Shown: piece after piece, positions 63,290 to 64,000 of the stretch
Layout: each line of letters starts with the position of its first letter
How positions within the stretch are numbered: the stretch's first letter is position 1
Notes under the pieces: generated by a model
The model's database searches: none
What the model was told of the DNA's origin: nothing
Seen by the model: the letters and a program-made list of their open reading frames with translations, nothing else
NCBI RefSeq assembly: GCF_000422965.1
Contig: NZ_AUHB01000005.1
Coordinates: 1-64,000, forward strand
Direction: 5' to 3'
Length of the DNA stretch: 64,000 nucleotides
Source of the DNA: Pleomorphomonas oryzae DSM 16300
Lineage (GTDB): Bacteria; Pseudomonadota; Alphaproteobacteria; Rhizobiales; Pleomorphomonadaceae
Made by a program: the position numbers and the translations under genes

Positions 63290-64000
63290 TCAGTGAGTCA
63301 TCAGCGTTGGAATAGTCATCTTTTCCAGCATGTCGCGGGTGACGCCGCCAAGCACAAACTGCCGGAATCGATTGTGACCGTAGCCGCCCATGACCAGCAT
63401 GGTGGCGCCACTTTCGGCCGCGTGGTTGTTCAGCACCGTCGATACTTCGGAAGCCGAGCGCGGCAGCGTCGTCACCGTCACCGTGTGATCATGCCGGGCA
63501 AGATAGGCAGCAACGTCGGCTCCGGGCTCGCCGGACCACTTCTTGGAGCCGGCCACCATCACGATCTCGATCGAAGTAGCGATTCTCAGTGCCGGCAGGG
63601 CGGCGTGAACCGCACGGGCCGCAGTTGACGAGCCGTCCCAGGCGATCATCACTTTCTCGGAGGTGATCGGCTTGTTCCATCCCGAGGGAACGATCAGCAC
63701 CGGCACCCCGGATTCGAACAGCAGCGTCTCGATGATGGCGGCGCGCATCGGCTCGCCGTGCTCGGGATCATCCTGACCGACGACGATCAGGTCGGACAGC
63801 TGCGCCTGCCGCACGATGGCCGGCGTGCCGCCGGAATAGACCGTGGCGGTGCGGGCCTCGGCGTCCACCCCCAATTTGGCCGCTTCAGCGGTGAAGGCCG
63901 CAGCGGCATCCTTGGCCGAATTTTCAGCGTTGGTGATCGCCTCGACGAGATATTCCGCCGGCACCGGCGAGGCGAGGAAGCCGGGCGCTATCGGTTCCAG
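63290..64000 (-). CDS. Universal stress protein, UspA family (5' end outside window)
   Basis: The frame is open to the window edge, so the start lies beyond 64000; at least 236 residues are visible. It contains most of one Usp domain (DLIVVGQDDPEHGEPMRAAIIETLLFESGVPVLIVPSG) and a complete second one (KVMIAWDGSSTAARAVHAALPAL ... TMLVMGGYGHNRFRQFVLGGVTRDMLEKMTIPTLMTH). The second has the G-2x-G-9x-G ATP-binding pattern (GGYGHNRFRQFVLGGVT). The tandem two-domain form is common in alphaproteobacteria. Located 66 bases upstream of the Pat-type gene and probably co-transcribed with it. Confidence 0.9.
   Translation of the reverse strand: MEPIAPGFLASPVPAEYLVEAITNAENSAKDAAAAFTAEAAKLGVDAEARTATVYSGGTPAIVRQAQLSDLIVVGQDDPEHGEPMRAAIIETLLFESGVPVLIVPSGWNKPITSEKVMIAWDGSSTAARAVHAALPALRIATSIEIVMVAGSKKWSGEPGADVAAYLARHDHTVTVTTLPRSASEVSTVLNNHAAESGATMLVMGGYGHNRFRQFVLGGVTRDMLEKMTIPTLMTH

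Overview
The window looks like chromosomal DNA of a high-GC alphaproteobacterium, most likely of the order Hyphomicrobiales (Rhizobiales). Supporting signs are the DUF3572-divK-pleD cell-cycle neighbourhood, a tRNA-His with no encoded G at position -1 and an A discriminator, an NDUFS4-like complex I accessory gene, DUF1236 glycine-zipper proteins, an Ochrobactrum-type D-aminopeptidase, and palindromic repeats of the kind scattered through rhizobial genomes. A genus cannot be fixed from the sequence alone.

Left part (1-16 kb): the cut end of an IS5-family transposase beside a possible gene remnant; a TetR regulator and SDR pair with matching operators; tRNA-Arg(CCG) and tRNA-His; a small exported protein with three WDPADS repeats; a chemoreceptor; an arginase-ornithine cyclodeaminase operon divergent from an Lrp/AsnC regulator; dinB; divK and pleD; then a DmpA-family aminopeptidase next to a D-aminopeptidase.

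Middle part (15.5-33.5 kb): a ROK regulator with a complete sugar ABC transporter; a small-molecule kinase translationally coupled to a class III PLP enzyme (the arrangement of amino-alcohol kinases and phospho-lyases); an SDR; a Pot-type ABC importer with a DeoR regulator; then a tRNA-rich stretch (Arg-TCT, Pro-TGG) with a methyltransferase, a GNAT remnant, a complex I accessory gene, an orphan nitrate/taurine-type ATPase, a DUF1349 protein and a MarR regulator.

Right part (33.5-64 kb): an [FeFe]-hydrogenase maturation locus (hydG, an aspartase-like lyase, hydF, and hydE on the opposite strand) with a FixK/FNR-type box before hydG but no hydrogenase structural gene in view. Hybrid cluster protein (hcp), an orphan sugar-binding protein and ethanolamine ammonia-lyase (eutBC) follow. 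Then come a Gld-type ABC-2 export cluster, a two-component system, a divergent ribulose-phosphate epimerase homologue, a small DHFR-like protein, a SorC regulator with transaldolase, a large chemoreceptor, a CoA-ligase/GNAT fusion and a partial universal stress protein.

The general picture is a motile, metabolically flexible bacterium able to live with little or no oxygen (H-cluster assembly, Hcp, B12-dependent ethanolamine breakdown) and to scavenge amines, amino acids, D-peptides and sugars. The least explained items are the maturase locus without hydrogenase, the kinase/phospho-lyase-importer locus with shared upstream motifs, and the WDPADS-repeat protein.
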